From Sanderia malayensis (Eukaryota; Cnidaria; Scyphozoa; Semaeostomeae; Pelagiidae), in the NCBI GenBank assembly GCA_013076295.1, contig RQOL01000024.1:620001-684000 (forward strand): a DNA stretch of 64,000 nucleotides, read 5' to 3'. The notes under the pieces were generated by a model. It searched no databases. It worked only from the letters and a program-made list of their open reading frames with translations, and had not been told where the DNA came from. Below, in pieces: positions 11,601 to 22,469 of the stretch (positions within the stretch are counted from its first letter, which is position 1; each line of letters begins with the position of its first letter). The translations under genes were made by a program, and so were the position numbers.

Positions 11601-14181
11601 CCAAGATTGATTGTTCTGCATTCGTAACATTTGTAACGAGGACAACGAGATGAGTCCATGCAAAGATATCCAGGGGGACATGGCTTCAACCGTTTGCACA
11701 CTTCTCCAATCTGAAAGACAATCAATTTGAGCTGATCAAGATGCATAGGACTCACATGGCTAGGAGTAAATTAATAAATAATGATGCCAGTCAAAAGCTT
11801 AAGCGAAATGCATCTTCTTGTTAGTGACAAGAGGTTTTCAAAAGGTTTTCACTCATTCACTATATCTTACCAAGGGATCAGTAAAATCAGTGGATCTGAA
11901 CTGCCAGCCACTCTTTTTAGTCAACGTCAATAGAAATGTTTTATCAGCCTCGCTTTCCATATTCAATTCGCATGTTTTCAATCCTGATTTCTCAATATTA
12001 ATGGACTTGCACCAGTACTCATCATAGCATTTTCCTTCACATTCTTTCACTGTTTGGTTGTCAAATGCAGCAATGACAGCTCCCTGAAGAACAGCATCAT
12101 CTTTGACGTAAGTGAAATTTGCATAGCCTGGTACATAGTCACTTCTGAATATTCTGCCATGTGATTTCATAACCAGAACCATGCACATAATCGATCTATT
12201 AAGAAATAAACATTTTGTGCACTAAGATATAATATATACAAAAACTGGCAATAACACTAACAAGTCTTAATTGCCCACATGAAATGTGATCCTGTTTTCT
12301 TCCCTCCCATATACCAGGAGGTTGCACTGACTTTAAACTTAAAATTTGGAATCATTGCATTCTTCAAACGTTTTGTCGTTACTCAAGTTCAAACCAATTT
12401 GAACTTGCTATGTATGCGTAGGTGCGTTACTGCACCTCACACCAAGAATGTCGCCATGATTTTGTTGTGGCACGTCTGGTCTTAACTACTGTTAGCATAA
12501 CTTTCATCTGGCTTGAAATGGGCATAGCGTATCAACCAGCCAGACCTTAATACCCCGGACCCTGAGCCGAAGACCAAACAGTTGGACCGGACCGTGGAGA
12601 AATCCCTATATTAAGTGCAGTTCAGTCGCGCTATCTCGACGAAGAATTGGATTTTCAGTAACCCTTTCATCAATTTTAAACAAAAACGAATCACGTTTCT
12701 TTACAGTACACTCATTTTATTTTATAAGCAATTTCAACTCGGGCTCAGTACTAAAAATTGCTTAGCTGGAAGGCGAATTTGAGTACTCAAAATTGCTTAG
12801 CAATTGCTTACTTCTAGCAACTTCTTGTTCGTGTTTTTTGAAAATAGATTATAATTGTGGTTAAAGAAACTGAAAACGGTTTGATAATTGGTAAGTATTG
12901 AAAGTCAACAAGTATTGAGGGCAGATAACGCTTTCACAGGTTATTCATGTTAGTAAGATGGTGTCAGTTCACATTTCCTGTTAAATACTGAAAATATATT
13001 TTTTCAAATTGCTTAGCAGTCTTCAATCCAGTACTAAAATTGCTTAACTTTTTTCCTTGCCGAGTGCTGCCTTGCTTATAAAGCAGTTGCTTATAAAGCA
13101 AAATGAGTGTAACAGTAGCAAAAGGTGTTAAAGTAACAGTAGCAAAAGAACTAGCTACTCATTTTGAACACAACTCAATTCAAAGTGAATTCTTTTATCA
13201 AAGAGCACAATGTTTATCATTCTATTTGGCAGCCCCAGATTGGAGAGGAATCGAAAATCTTGATGAAGCCAATGTTAGTTGGCAACTACCGAGTGATCTT
13301 GGAAATCTTTCGAAAAGACTTTTTGATTCATAATTGAAATCGGACAGGCCATCAATAGATGGGATAGCTCACCTAATGAGAAAAGAAAGGACACCAAAGG
13401 CGACGAAAATAAACTATTTATGTGAAGAAAATATCGCGCTTTTGGCCATTGGTAAGATATTTAAATTCGACTATGGGTATTGAAAAAAATGCGGTAACCA
13501 TAGTCGAATGAAGAAATTGGGCTGCTATGTAGGCTTGAATGTTCCCAGCTTGTTGCGGTTGACTGGTGCTTTGAAGTCAATGTAAAAGAAATATGACGGG
13601 GGGAAACCACTTACATTCCAATTTGCACAATATCCCATTGCTGAGAAAACTATATTCAACTTGACTTTTGAATTTCTGCCAATTTTGTGAAAATATAAAC
13701 ATTACAATTCTTTAAGATAAATAGTTAACAATTCTGACAAAATGTAGTCCAAGACAGACACAGGCATAACATGGAGACATTTAGCAATTGGGTGCTATCA
13801 AATGTTTATAATCTGCACTCTTGTGATGAGGCAAAATAAAGAACTGACTTCAGTGTCTCAGTATTTTGCTTCAAGTTTGCGTATGAATATAAAAGTAATT
13901 GGTCTATTGAATACGCAATAAAAACAACTCTCTTTAAACTATTTTTGTCTTACACCGTTCTCCGTGAACCACGACTGGGATAGCAGAGCCGGACCAGTTT
14001 CAGTTAATTCAATATGGCTCAAGTCATTCTCGGCTCCAAATTGCCAAACTGTTATACCGATCCAAGAATGACCGATCCAAGAATGAAATTGTAAACAAGC
14101 CCGTTTTTTACATACATTGCACATGCTTATCATAACATATAGCACGAGAAACACTTACCTGAAAAAAACGGCACGATACAT
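5696..14181 (-). CDS. G1: secreted PAN/apple - Cys-rich - discoidin - discoidin protein, intact
   Basis: Ten coding exons on the minus strand: 14159-14181, 11871-12195, 11584-11710, 10922-11091, 9916-10071, 9099-9234, 8634-8663, 7146-7309, 6483-6638, 5696-5842. All junctions are GT/AG, phases match, and the sum is 1434 nt (477 residues plus stop). The signal peptide MYRAVFF... is split by intron 1 and continues in exon 2 (SIMCMVLVMKSHG). The PAN domain follows (YDEYWCKSINIEK, CELNMESEADK). Exon 3 is a seven-cysteine module (CKRLKPCPPGYLC). DS1 begins HATALG and ends CLRMELYGI; a 10-residue linker EDPIQQAKPE leads to DS2 (CANPVAPLGMGSS ... ICMRIELYGCELK). A secreted adhesion or lectin-like role is inferred from the domains. 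It is the most diverged copy in DS1, signal peptide and C-terminus, yet its PAN exon nearly matches the others. Confidence 0.85.
7632..8398. mobile_element. MITE in G1 intron 7, TAA target duplication
   Basis: The ends GGCCTGATTTATACGTCGCA and its reverse complement bound a 767-bp element flanked by TAA on both sides, the Harbinger-type duplication size. Inner copies of the same CGCATAATAGTCGC motif form a second inverted pair near 8290-8320. A minus-strand frame inside (7829-8101) reads MAANKSQTESFAFSGSQ and stays open for 78 codons from that Met; it is not recognised. The insertion lies between exons 7 and 8 and leaves both splice sites intact. Confidence 0.75.
9509..9870. mobile_element. 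MITE relic rich in CGCCCC repeats, G1 intron 5
   Basis: The sequence TCGATTAAACGC followed by repeated AATAAACGCCCC-type units resembles, in reverse orientation, the complete element at 62052-62446, including a shared internal stretch with TCTGGTTCCAGAAGTATAATT-like sequence. The right end appears degraded, so limits are approximate. Non-autonomous DNA transposon, superfamily not assigned. Confidence 0.55.
12709..13109. mobile_element. MITE with CACTCATTTT...AAAATGAGTG ends, TA duplication, G1 intron 1
   Basis: Ends read CACTCATTTTATTTTATAAG and the matching complement, flanked by TA on both sides. The interior repeats AATTGCTTAG and AGTACT motifs as inverted pairs and matches the element at 54276-54568 in reverse. 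A TA duplication suggests a Tc1/mariner-type non-autonomous element. It lies between G1 exons 1 and 2. Confidence 0.7.
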
Positions 14182-14242
14182 CTTGAACTGGCAACTTGGA
14201 TGTCCTATCAGCCAACTCCCTCATCGCATGCCATTATATTTG

Positions 14243-14260
14243 GAATCGATTACTGGTGGC
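14243..14260 (-). promoter_or_regulatory. Conserved upstream element of G1
   Basis: On the minus strand this reads GCCACCAGTAATCGATTC, 62-79 nt upstream of the G1 start codon. The same core is found at nearly the same distance in G2, G3, G4 and G5. It may be part of a core promoter or of the 5' UTR; the transcription start cannot be read from sequence. Confidence 0.5.
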
Positions 14261-15910
14261 AAAGCTGGTTGGCAGTCAATTAGTTGATTCTACTTGATGG
14301 ATTTCAATATCTCGCCAAAAGACACCTGAGTTTTGTTTGTGACTTTTCAAATAAAAACATATTACAATAACGAAAAACCGCAATGGAGTAAAAGATGGCG
14401 AGCAGTAAATTCGGATTGAAATACATTCTAATTACTTTACATTCCAACTGTCTCGTCAAATGCATATATCTATCAGCGTTAAATATTGAGTCGACAACTG
14501 GTGGTAGTGTTTTAAAGAATAGTTAAGACCCGTGTACCTTTCAAGTACATGCATTTAATTTGAAGCAGGTGGGTCCAATTGAGGCGAACCACAGCACATA
14601 AAACCAACTTGAAAATAATTGAAGGTTTCTGAATAAACTTTGCCATGACAATGTTTTGGTTGTGAACAAGTCTATAATGAAGTACATTTCCGCGTAAATT
14701 GTGTTCTGAATTTCAGAACATAGTTTTAGCTATCCTCGGGCTTCTGCATTTGATGCGCAATATAAATGAATTAAACTCAGTGTGCGTGCTGCCAATCTTT
14801 ATTTCATGACTGCAGTGGAAAGCATAATAAAAAGGTGGTCTAATGCTAACATGGCACACGCAAAGGATATTCAACTATGCACTTGTATTGTAAGTTATTG
14901 AATAAGCCCACACCTCCAAATAAGTTCTCGTCATTTGCAAAATTATGGCACACGCGGAATAATAACTGATGCTTAATTTGGACATTTTACCCCAAAATTA
15001 TCATTTTGTGAACATTTAGCTGAAACCCTGTTCAGACGACGCAAACAAACCCAGGTCGAAGGTCGAAGCAGACCTGGGTTAGCTTAACCTAACCTAACCC
15101 AAAGCTAACTCAGGTTTGCGCCGGTTTGCAAAACTCGCAACAGACCACTCGGAACTGACAAATCTCAACTCGCAGAACATAATTCCTCCAAAGTAAGAAA
15201 ATTGAAATTTTACGTGGTCAGCTCTTTTTTATTGTTTTGAATTTTGTAATATCTCCAAAAGAACCAAGAAGACACTAGGGTCTACGAAGATATAGTACTG
15301 TACAAGAAATTCCTGCACTGAAAAAAATGAGGAAGTGCTTCTACACATTGCTGGAGTGCAACGCTCATTTATGAAAAAAATTTAAAATGGACAAATAAAA
15401 CTTTGGAGACATATGAACAGATTTAACGGAATTCAAAAACTTGTACTCTGCGAGAAAATAAGAAGAAAGAAGCATCAGATGAAAATAGTGAACAGCAAAC
15501 ATGATCAACTTTAGCACCTTAGCAACAAACATGCGACGGACCAATAAGGAATTGACTGAAAAGTGAAAGGACTGGAGGATCTTGAAAAAACTTTTTGTGT
15601 TTCAGAAGTTTACCCGCCGCGTTCAATAAAACTGGACCGCGCATCTAGTGAAAAAAAGTTGAATCAACTAAGGGCGTGGCCATCTTACTCGGCCCCAGCT
15701 AACTTTGTGGCGTTGACCGTTATGCAAACGAAACGATTAGGCATTGTTAGGCATGAAAAATTAATGCTTTATTTGACTTTGAGCCATTTCTGCGTATATT
15801 TTTTAGTTGGCCGAAGTTTTTTATTAGTTTCAGTTTTTCCTTCACACTAATCAAATTTTCTTGCTATAATGACCAAGATATAATTTGCCAACATTGATAT
15901 GAAGGGGACG
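14261..15910. other. Spacer between G1 and the truncated G2
   Basis: The part next to G1 resembles the upstream DNA of the other copies. Beyond about 14900 nothing is recognised. A GC-richer patch at 15040-15150 contains ACCTAACCTAACCC and short inverted AACCCAGGTC/GACCTGGGTT pairs. The plus-strand frame at 15563-15850 has no domain. Confidence 0.4.
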
Positions 15911-16303
15911 GAAAAAGCCCCAGGAAAAGTGAGTAAATTGCTTCAAATTAGTCAGGCGATCTTGGTTCTCTTGTGTTATCTTATCTTGGAATTAGTTAGG
16001 CTATCTTTGTTCTCTTGCGTTATCTGGATGTAGGTATAGGTATAAAAGTCGTTCGGTAGTCAAGTCAGTTCCAAACAAGATCTGGATAAAATTTGATAAA
16101 AGCTTCTTTGGATCTCTGCATGTGATTTGTTTACAAAAGCCCCTGCTCGTCTCCATTATCAAATAGGTTGCTCAATCTTTTTTAGATCGGTGAGTTTACC
16201 GTTTTCGCAGTTGTAGGCGTTGATCACGGATTTTTAAAGAAGATCTCTTTTTCCAAGACCCGCGGTGTTGATAGGCCAAGGACAATAACCTTGTGTCCCT
16301 GTG
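15911..16303. repeat. Dispersed ~390-bp repeat, possible solo LTR (copy 1)
   Basis: The block matches 30204-30594 over its whole length, starting near GGAAAAAGCCCCAGGAAAAG and ending at ACCTTGTGTCCCTGT. It contains a TATAAAAGTCG box followed by GTAGTCAAGTCAGTTCC, a layout like a retroviral-type LTR promoter, but clear TG...CA ends and a target duplication were not found. Its right end is exactly where G2 intron-8 sequence resumes, so it marks the breakpoint that removed G2 exons 9 and 10. Confidence 0.55.
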
Positions 16304-18346
16304 ACATAATATCAAATTATGCGCGTACATTCTAAGCAAGAGCTAAAAGAATTGAGATATTTGCCAAAGTCAAAGGTGTGAAGAATAATTGGCAGCAGAA
16401 AACGATGTTTCCAAACTCAAAATATCAGGATGCACTTGGAGGGGATGAATATGTAAAAGATTGATTAAATACTTGCGAATAACATTGCCATAAACTGTGA
16501 GGAAATCTATAATAAGCTTCGAATAGTTGGAGACAGTACAGTCATCCAGAATCTACAAAGATATCTAGTATGCACATGAATAATAGAACATTGAGTTATT
16601 TGATGATGCACTGGTAGGAAAGAGTACCAACTCCAATCAAATCACGTCAGGCAAACATCGAGATTGGTGAAAGTGAAGTTAAGTAAACGTAAATTAGATA
16701 ATATTATACTCAAAAGCATGACTGGTGCAAATGGAATAAAAAATGAATTCATTTTTTAATATTTGTGCATCAAAATAACAGAAAGCTCATTTTCCAATTC
16801 GAGATTTGCAGTGTTATCATGATGTGCTTTGCTGATTTGCTATGATTTGCAACTAGTAGAGACGTTAGTAAAAGAGTAAAAAATAAAACAGACAAAGAGC
16901 AATGAAAATTTACAATCAAAACAATATTGTATCTAGAAGACATTCATGAAAATTTCAAATGAAATTAAAATTTCACTTCCAAAAATGTACTTATTCAGCA
17001 ATGCAAATAATAGAGAGAGATATCGACATTACCTGCAAGTGAGGACTCGGGTCTGATGGGCACCATGCGGAGTAATGGTTGAGTCTTGCGTGCCAAGGTG
17101 ATAAGCCTAAACTATGAGTGGAAGATGCAGTAATTTGTGCTTGAAGTATTGCGGACGATCCCATTCCTAATGGCCTTACAGGGTTAGCGCAACCTGTGAA
17201 AAAAGAAAATAAGATATTCATGATTAAATCAAAGTCTGACTTTCCAGGCTCGTAGGTCAAAAAGCTGGCAAGTCTTCGACTTTGTATATAGCTAGCATAA
17301 TAAACAATTATGTCTTAGAAAAAAGTTAAATTTAAGTACGAAACCTACCTTGAGGTTTTGCTGGCTGGATTGGATCCTCTGCAAAATAAATATTACACAC
17401 TTCAAACTATTTCATCAAAATCTCTTTAATAATATATAGAAGGTCTTAAAGGGCTACTCTCGTCATACATTTTTATTCCGTTGGTGTATAGCTTCTGACG
17501 TAAAAATATGTACTGCAGGTTTTAAGTTTTTAAATTCTTCTAACACCTCTCTTCACGCCTTCAAAATGCACATTGAAGAAAAACATTGGGCGCAAAAGAA
17601 ACTTGGGGCAAGGGCAAGGCCGACGTGACGTACATGCCGGAACAAAGGAAATTTTGTTTATTGTGTTTGGTACCGAGGCTCGAACGAAAAATCAACGCTT
17701 TGCAAATCTGTAGACAAAACCAAATTGCATTTTAAAAATTTAACCATTGCACGCACTAGTTCAGGATCTAAGGAGTTTGTTGATGTCTCGTTTGCAGGTC
17801 TTATTCTAATCTGGATTTGGCAGTGTTTCCTGGAGTTAAAAAAATGTTGTTGAGTTGGAATCCATATCCCTGGATTTGGAAAATTAACCTTTCACCAAAT
17901 TGTTCCTGCAAAAACTGCTTTTCTAAAAATTCAATTTTCAACTGGAGTTGGAAATTTTGCATAGATTAAACCCTGCTCGTTTGTTATGATGAAAGGCGCA
18001 AAGTATTTCGAAAAAATGAAAATGATTTGCTATATTGCAAGCAGATAGGTTTTTCTATCTCAAAGTCACAGCCTTAGAGTTGTGCCATGAATCTTTAGTG
18101 GCGCGGGAATGTTGGAGGATTTCAGCCAAAAATATGAATTCAAAATCTATTCAATTAAGGAAAAGCAAGCTCTCTTTCATCGATTTCTCAATATAATTGA
18201 TATTATTTTAAATTGGTGATCTTTTCTCTACGCACTTATAAGATTCAAGACAGATTTGTCGAGGTAAAAAATGCAAAGTCGCTGGGACTAGCAACTCCTG
18301 GCACGGGTACAGCAGAACTTTGCTACTTTTAACTAATAACGCATAA

Positions 18347-18974
18347 TTAATTATTCACTCCTACCGCAGAGAATCGCAAGAACAAACCATTGCGATATGC
18401 TTTGAGTCATCATAATCATCATCATAATAGTCATCATAATCATAATTTACAACATAGCCATCTTCATCATCATTATAATTTACAACATAATTGTTAGGTA
18501 ATAATACGTAAATATATCAATGATGTTATACATAAATTAAAACAGTTAATTACGATATTGTGGGCGGTGTAGGAAACGCATTTGCAAGGAACGAAGTGCG
18601 AGCGGAGGGGCAGGGACGCTGTCCCTGAGGGACGCTGTCCCTGACTCGGAATTTAGGGACGCTGTCCCTGACTTGGAATTTAGGGACGCTGTCCCTGACT
18701 CGGAATTTAGGGACGCTGTCCCTGACTCGGAATTTACGGACGCTGTCCGTTTTGTTTTGACATATTTTGCGATGGGGTACGCGAGGCCCCTGGCTTTTTA
18801 TAAGGTACGCGAGGCCTTGCCATTAATTTGTACGGGGTACGCGAGGCCCCGATTCGAAACCATAACGAGGTACGCGAGGCCTCGTTGAGCCTAATACTTT
18901 ACTGATTTGTATCAGTATAGGTTATTGATGTGCTATTCCGAGTTTTTGTGATATGAAGTGTTTGCACTTTTGCC
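18347..18974 (-). repeat. Split direct repeat A, outer copy
   Basis: This 628-bp block recurs at 19503-20130 (offset 1156). It holds a CATCATAATCAT-rich simple stretch, six iterated palindromes and four GGTACGCGAGGCC copies. The plus-strand frame 18673-18888 is a product of these iterations and not a gene. Confidence 0.85.
18612..18750. repeat. Six iterated palindromes AGGGACGCTGTCCCT
   Basis: Five copies of AGGGACGCTGTCCCT and a final variant CGGACGCTGTCCG are spaced mostly by GACTCGGAATTT. Each copy is a near-perfect palindrome around GC. They are followed, to about 18885, by four copies of GGTACGCGAGGCC. The same array occurs at 19768-19906 in the second A repeat. A binding-site cluster for an element or host protein, or an RNA hairpin array, is possible; function is inference. 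Confidence 0.8.
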
Positions 18975-19094
18975 AGTTCCTGCAAAGTTTGGCGTCTCAG
19001 ATGCATTGCGACTTTCAATTAATCAGGTGGTTCGTGAAAGGTAGCTCGTAGAACCTTGGATATGCCTCTATCGGTGGATAGGGAGGTGGGCGGG

Positions 19095-19500
19095 TAAATT
19101 TTTGTTTCCTTGATTTGCTTGGCAACTATGTATATGTTGCTTTGTTTGTAAATTGTTGCCCTTTGAGGGCTTTGCATTGTCTTATAAAGGGAGTATTTTG
19201 CGTGGTGATTCGCTTAATTTGATTGGCTTGTCGCTGGTTAGCCTGCTGTGTTGGGAGCTCTGATTGGTTTATTGTGCTTGTCACTTTCATCAAGCTGAGA
19301 TTAGATACAGGCAGCATCGCTATGCGTGATATTTTACGATTGGTGCCAGATTAAAATACCTTGCCTGTGTCAAGTAATCAACGCACCCTTGGTGTGGCCC
19401 TGTTAATTTTGGTTGTTGATTAGCATTAAAAAACAGTCACGCAATATGAAAAATCCGTGCCTAATTAACTAAAGTTAATAAATTTCATGTATTAACTAAC
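19095..19500 (-). repeat. Split direct repeat B, inner copy
   Basis: Identical over its length, as far as read, to 22470-22875 (offset 3375). It starts TAAATTTTTGTTTCC and ends TTAACTAAC and abuts repeat A (19503). Minus-strand frames 19126-19317 and 22501-22692 are the same non-coding sequence. Confidence 0.85.
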
Positions 19501-19502
19501 AT

Positions 19503-20130
19503 TTAATTATTCACTCCTACCGCAGAGAATCGCAAGAACAAACCATTGCGATATGCTTTGAGTCATCATAATCATCATCATAATAGTCATCATAATCATA
19601 ATTTACAACATAGCCATCTTCATCATCATTATAATTTACAACATAATTGTTAGGTAATAATACGTAAATATATCAATGATGTTATACATAAATTAAAACA
19701 GTTAATTACGATATTGTGGGCGGTGTAGGAAACGCATTTGCAAGGAACGAAGTGCGAGCGGAGGGGCAGGGACGCTGTCCCTGAGGGACGCTGTCCCTGA
19801 CTCGGAATTTAGGGACGCTGTCCCTGACTTGGAATTTAGGGACGCTGTCCCTGACTCGGAATTTAGGGACGCTGTCCCTGACTCGGAATTTACGGACGCT
19901 GTCCGTTTTGTTTTGACATATTTTGCGATGGGGTACGCGAGGCCCCTGGCTTTTTATAAGGTACGCGAGGCCTTGCCATTAATTTGTACGGGGTACGCGA
20001 GGCCCCGATTCGAAACCATAACGAGGTACGCGAGGCCTCGTTGAGCCTAATACTTTACTGATTTGTATCAGTATAGGTTATTGATGTGCTATTCCGAGTT
20101 TTTGTGATATGAAGTGTTTGCACTTTTGCC
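19503..20130 (-). repeat. Split direct repeat A, inner copy
   Basis: Second copy of the 18347-18974 block, including the palindrome array at 19768-19906. It lies directly 3' of the recombinase remnant on the coding strand, leaving only about 330 bp between the recombinase start and the repeat. Confidence 0.85.
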
Positions 20131-20459
20131 CACAAATTGCGTCCAGCGATTGCCCATAAAAACGAGTATAGAGAAATGCGTGAAATTAGATGTGCAATTG
20201 TATCCAATTGTGCGGAGCAAATTATGGCCCATATCATTTGGTTATCGAGATCACGTGCAGTGTCCAGCTGAAGCAGCCCGGAAATGTGAAAGTGATCAAA
20301 GAATATATATTGTCGACAGAAATCTTGCAAGTTGCAAGTAAAAACGTGTTGTAAATGAAAGTCTCTCACTGCGGCCAGAAACATTGTTATTGTGTCATGT
20401 GAGACAGTCGGGGCCATGTGAGTAGCAAAATAACATAGAGTAATTCCGTCGGCGGACAA
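20055..20459 (-). pseudogene. Tyrosine recombinase, N-terminal remnant
   Basis: The first ~35 residues (LCYFATHMAPTVSHDTITMF and the following LAAVRDFHLQ) fit the N-terminal core-binding part of DIRS-type tyrosine recombinases, with its typical TI..YL.AVR..H pattern. After about 20355 the frame no longer resembles a recombinase and it runs into repeat A at 20130. The catalytic domain with the R..HxxR..Y residues has no room, so it was deleted. The element must rely on recombinase supplied elsewhere. Confidence 0.6.
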
Positions 20460-20729
20460 AATACCCTAAAATCCATGAGCTTTGAACGCTTAGCAAAAGT
20501 AAGGAACTGCTTGACCCCCGTGCGGTGTGAGTCTTGTGTATTTTGGGCGAGTGAAAAACTTGAAAATGGTGTAACAAAGGCGGCAAAGGTGCGAAATTTC
20601 CTCCGGGAGTTGTTGAGGCAGGGGGTCGGCCCATGGCGCCAATGGTCGGAAACAATCGACCTGGAAACGTGAGAGAGAATCAGCTATTTCGTTGTTTGCT
20701 CCCGGGATGTGTTTAGCAAAAAATAGAAA

Positions 20730-21420
20730 TTATATTGCATAGTGAGAAGCGTTAGGTGATGGACCAGAGCCATCACTTTGGGGAAGGGGGACGTTTTGAG
20801 GTAATGATATAAACAACAGACTCGTTATTGCATTAAAATAAATCCTTTTCGTAAACCAGCGTGGTGCACAAATAAGGCAGGCCATAACAATAGCATACAA
20901 CTCTAGCCACGCGATGGAAATGCCTGTTTCTTGAAGGCTGACCTTACAAATTTTGTCAAACGGGGAATCAGGATTTTTAGGTTCGATAATCAAGAAATCG
21001 TCTAGGAAGTGTGTCACGTAGGAAATTACACACTTATGTTCCAGTATCCAGTGAATCGCGGTAGCATATTGATTGAAGAGAAAAGGACCGCCGCGTAGGC
21101 CAATAAGCAAGAATTTTTCGAAATAGAAACCCCCGTTCCAGTTCATACCCAATAATTCCCAGTCGTTTGGATGGACTTGAATTAGACGAAAGGCAGATTC
21201 GATGTCTGTTTTGGCCATAAATGAACCAAGCCCGAGACGTTGAGGCTCTGCAATTGCTTCATCGATTATTACATATTTTAAAGAATGCGAGTCCTTGTCA
21301 AGGAAAGAATTGATCGAATTCGGATAAGACAAATGAAAAATTGTGCGGAATTTTTCGGAACAGTTTGCCGGAACTACCCCCAGGGGGGAAACTTGCAGGT
21401 TTGGAAACGGCGGCTCTGAA
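20730..21420 (-). pseudogene. DIRS-order reverse transcriptase / RNase H, internally deleted
   Basis: The frame contains EPPFPNLQVSPLGVVP, the usual DIRS-type RT opening, then LSYPNSINSFLDKDS, AKTDIESAFRLIQVH, the palm motif FLDDFLII, and abruptly LELYAIVMACLICAPRWF, which belongs to the RNase H region. The RT thumb and connection between them are missing, an internal deletion of several hundred bases compared with the family. The frame enters from about 21420 without a Met. Confidence 0.75.
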
Positions 21421-21599
21421 AAAGGGGCCCACTGGGCGCTCTAAGGAGACCTCTTTGTTAAGATTTTCGGTAATTTTGTCCGGGTGAAGTGAAGCAGTGG
21501 GTGGATTCGGAGAACGCCTGGGTATTCTAGGGCTGTGGTCGCTAATTGAAACACCCTCCCGTAGTCCGGTACACAGGTCAGAAGCGAAAAACAAAAAAA

Positions 21600-21600
<1 letters not shown>

Positions 21601-21631
<31 letters not shown>

Positions 21632-21650
21632 AAAAAAAAAAAAAAAAAAC
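21601..21650. repeat. Homopolymer A tract inside the retrotransposon
   Basis: About 50 bases of A broken by two C residues on the plus strand, giving a phenylalanine run on the coding strand. It separates the zinc-knuckle frame from the RT frame. Sequencing length errors are likely here. Confidence 0.9.
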
Positions 21651-21715
21651 AATCAGGATGGGTGTCTAAAGCGAGTTCTAGATGAACGACATCAATTCTA
21701 CTCAACGGTTTTAAA

Positions 21716-22018
21716 CTACGAGATAACGAAGTAGTAATGTTTTCCAGAGCCGGGGTTGATGACGAGGGTGCATCTGTTTCCAGCATGCTTTCCCCCACAG
21801 CCCGGTCTGTTGCATACATGTTTAAATCGGCAGGTAGCCTCTTTACAAAAGCGTTCGATATTAAACCTGCGGCATACGTCGTCCCTTGTTGCCGCAAGGG
21901 ATTTACTGTTAAAGGGTTCTTTGTTAAAAATACAATCCTCTTGATCTTGTGGGCCGGCTGTAAACGTCATCAACCAGAATTGTTGGTCGATCCTTCCCCA
22001 GTACATCGTGCTTAACAA
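21716..22018 (-). pseudogene. Gag-like zinc-knuckle segment of the retrotransposon
   Basis: The frame ends with VCRRFNIERFCKEATC, RFKHVC and GCGGKHAGNRC, a Cys/His cluster known from the C-terminus of DIRS-type gag proteins, probably for nucleic-acid binding. It is out of frame with the upstream gag frame ending at 22022. An alternative frame across 21960-22060 continues GDDNDLKIVKHDVLG, the usual gag continuation, so a frameshift and a deletion are inferred. Confidence 0.65.
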
Positions 22019-22021
22019 TCT

Positions 22022-22447
22022 TCAAGTCGTTATCATCCCCCATTCAAATGGAAAACTTGTGGTGCCGGGGGAGATAATTTCTGGAGGTTCTGAGTGACTA
22101 ATTTTTGATAATTCAAAAAACTCACCGCTCTGGATTTGTCTGACGAGGCTGTTGGAAACCTCCGGCGAGAAGGCATTGATGGTGTACGTGGCCGGCATCA
22201 TCGGTGGGGCTGAACTGCTTGGAAGATGCAACGTTTCGAGTGAAACTGGCTGCGGCGTATTGGCTGGTCTATCCGTCTGTGGAGGCTTGTTGGCGGTCAT
22301 CAGTTCGCGGACGATGGTAGCCAGAGAGCCTTCTATTGCCGTGTTGGCTTCGGTTGCAACACTGGGCCATGAACTAGCAGTAGTCGCCGCTGTAGAAGGT
22401 CGCGTACTTCTCCGTATGCCTTGTTTAATTGACTTGCTTTTAGCCAT
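22022..22447 (-). CDS. Gag-like N-terminal frame of the retrotransposon
   Basis: A 141-codon frame starting MAKSKSIKQGIRRSTRP 23 bp inside the B repeat. It is basic at the start, then Ser/Thr/Ala/Pro-rich, and ends PFEWGMITT. Position and composition fit the first ORF of a DIRS-order element; sequence alone gives little domain evidence. It is cut off by a frame break compared with the expected gag. Confidence 0.55.
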   Translation of the reverse strand: MAKSKSIKQGIRRSTRPSTAATTASSWPSVATEANTAIEGSLATIVRELMTANKPPQTDRPANTPQPVSLETLHLPSSSAPPMMPATYTINAFSPEVSNSLVRQIQSGEFFELSKISHSEPPEIISPGTTSFPFEWGMITT

Positions 22448-22469
22448 CTCACCTAGCTTTCGTTCAAAT

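Noticed and set aside
13103..13333. 76-codon plus-strand frame in G1 intron 1
   Set aside because: Starts within the end of a MITE and has no recognisable family; not supported as a gene.
15080..15110. Telomere-like CCTAACCTAACCC run
   Set aside because: Only two to three units inside a short inverted-repeat patch; not a telomeric array.
18612..18750. Regularly spaced repeats resembling a CRISPR array
   Set aside because: The spacers are themselves nearly identical and the block lies in a eukaryotic retrotransposon repeat.
18673..18888. 71-codon plus-strand frame repeated at 19829-20044
   Set aside because: It is the translation of the iterated palindromes in the retrotransposon repeat; no independent coding evidence.
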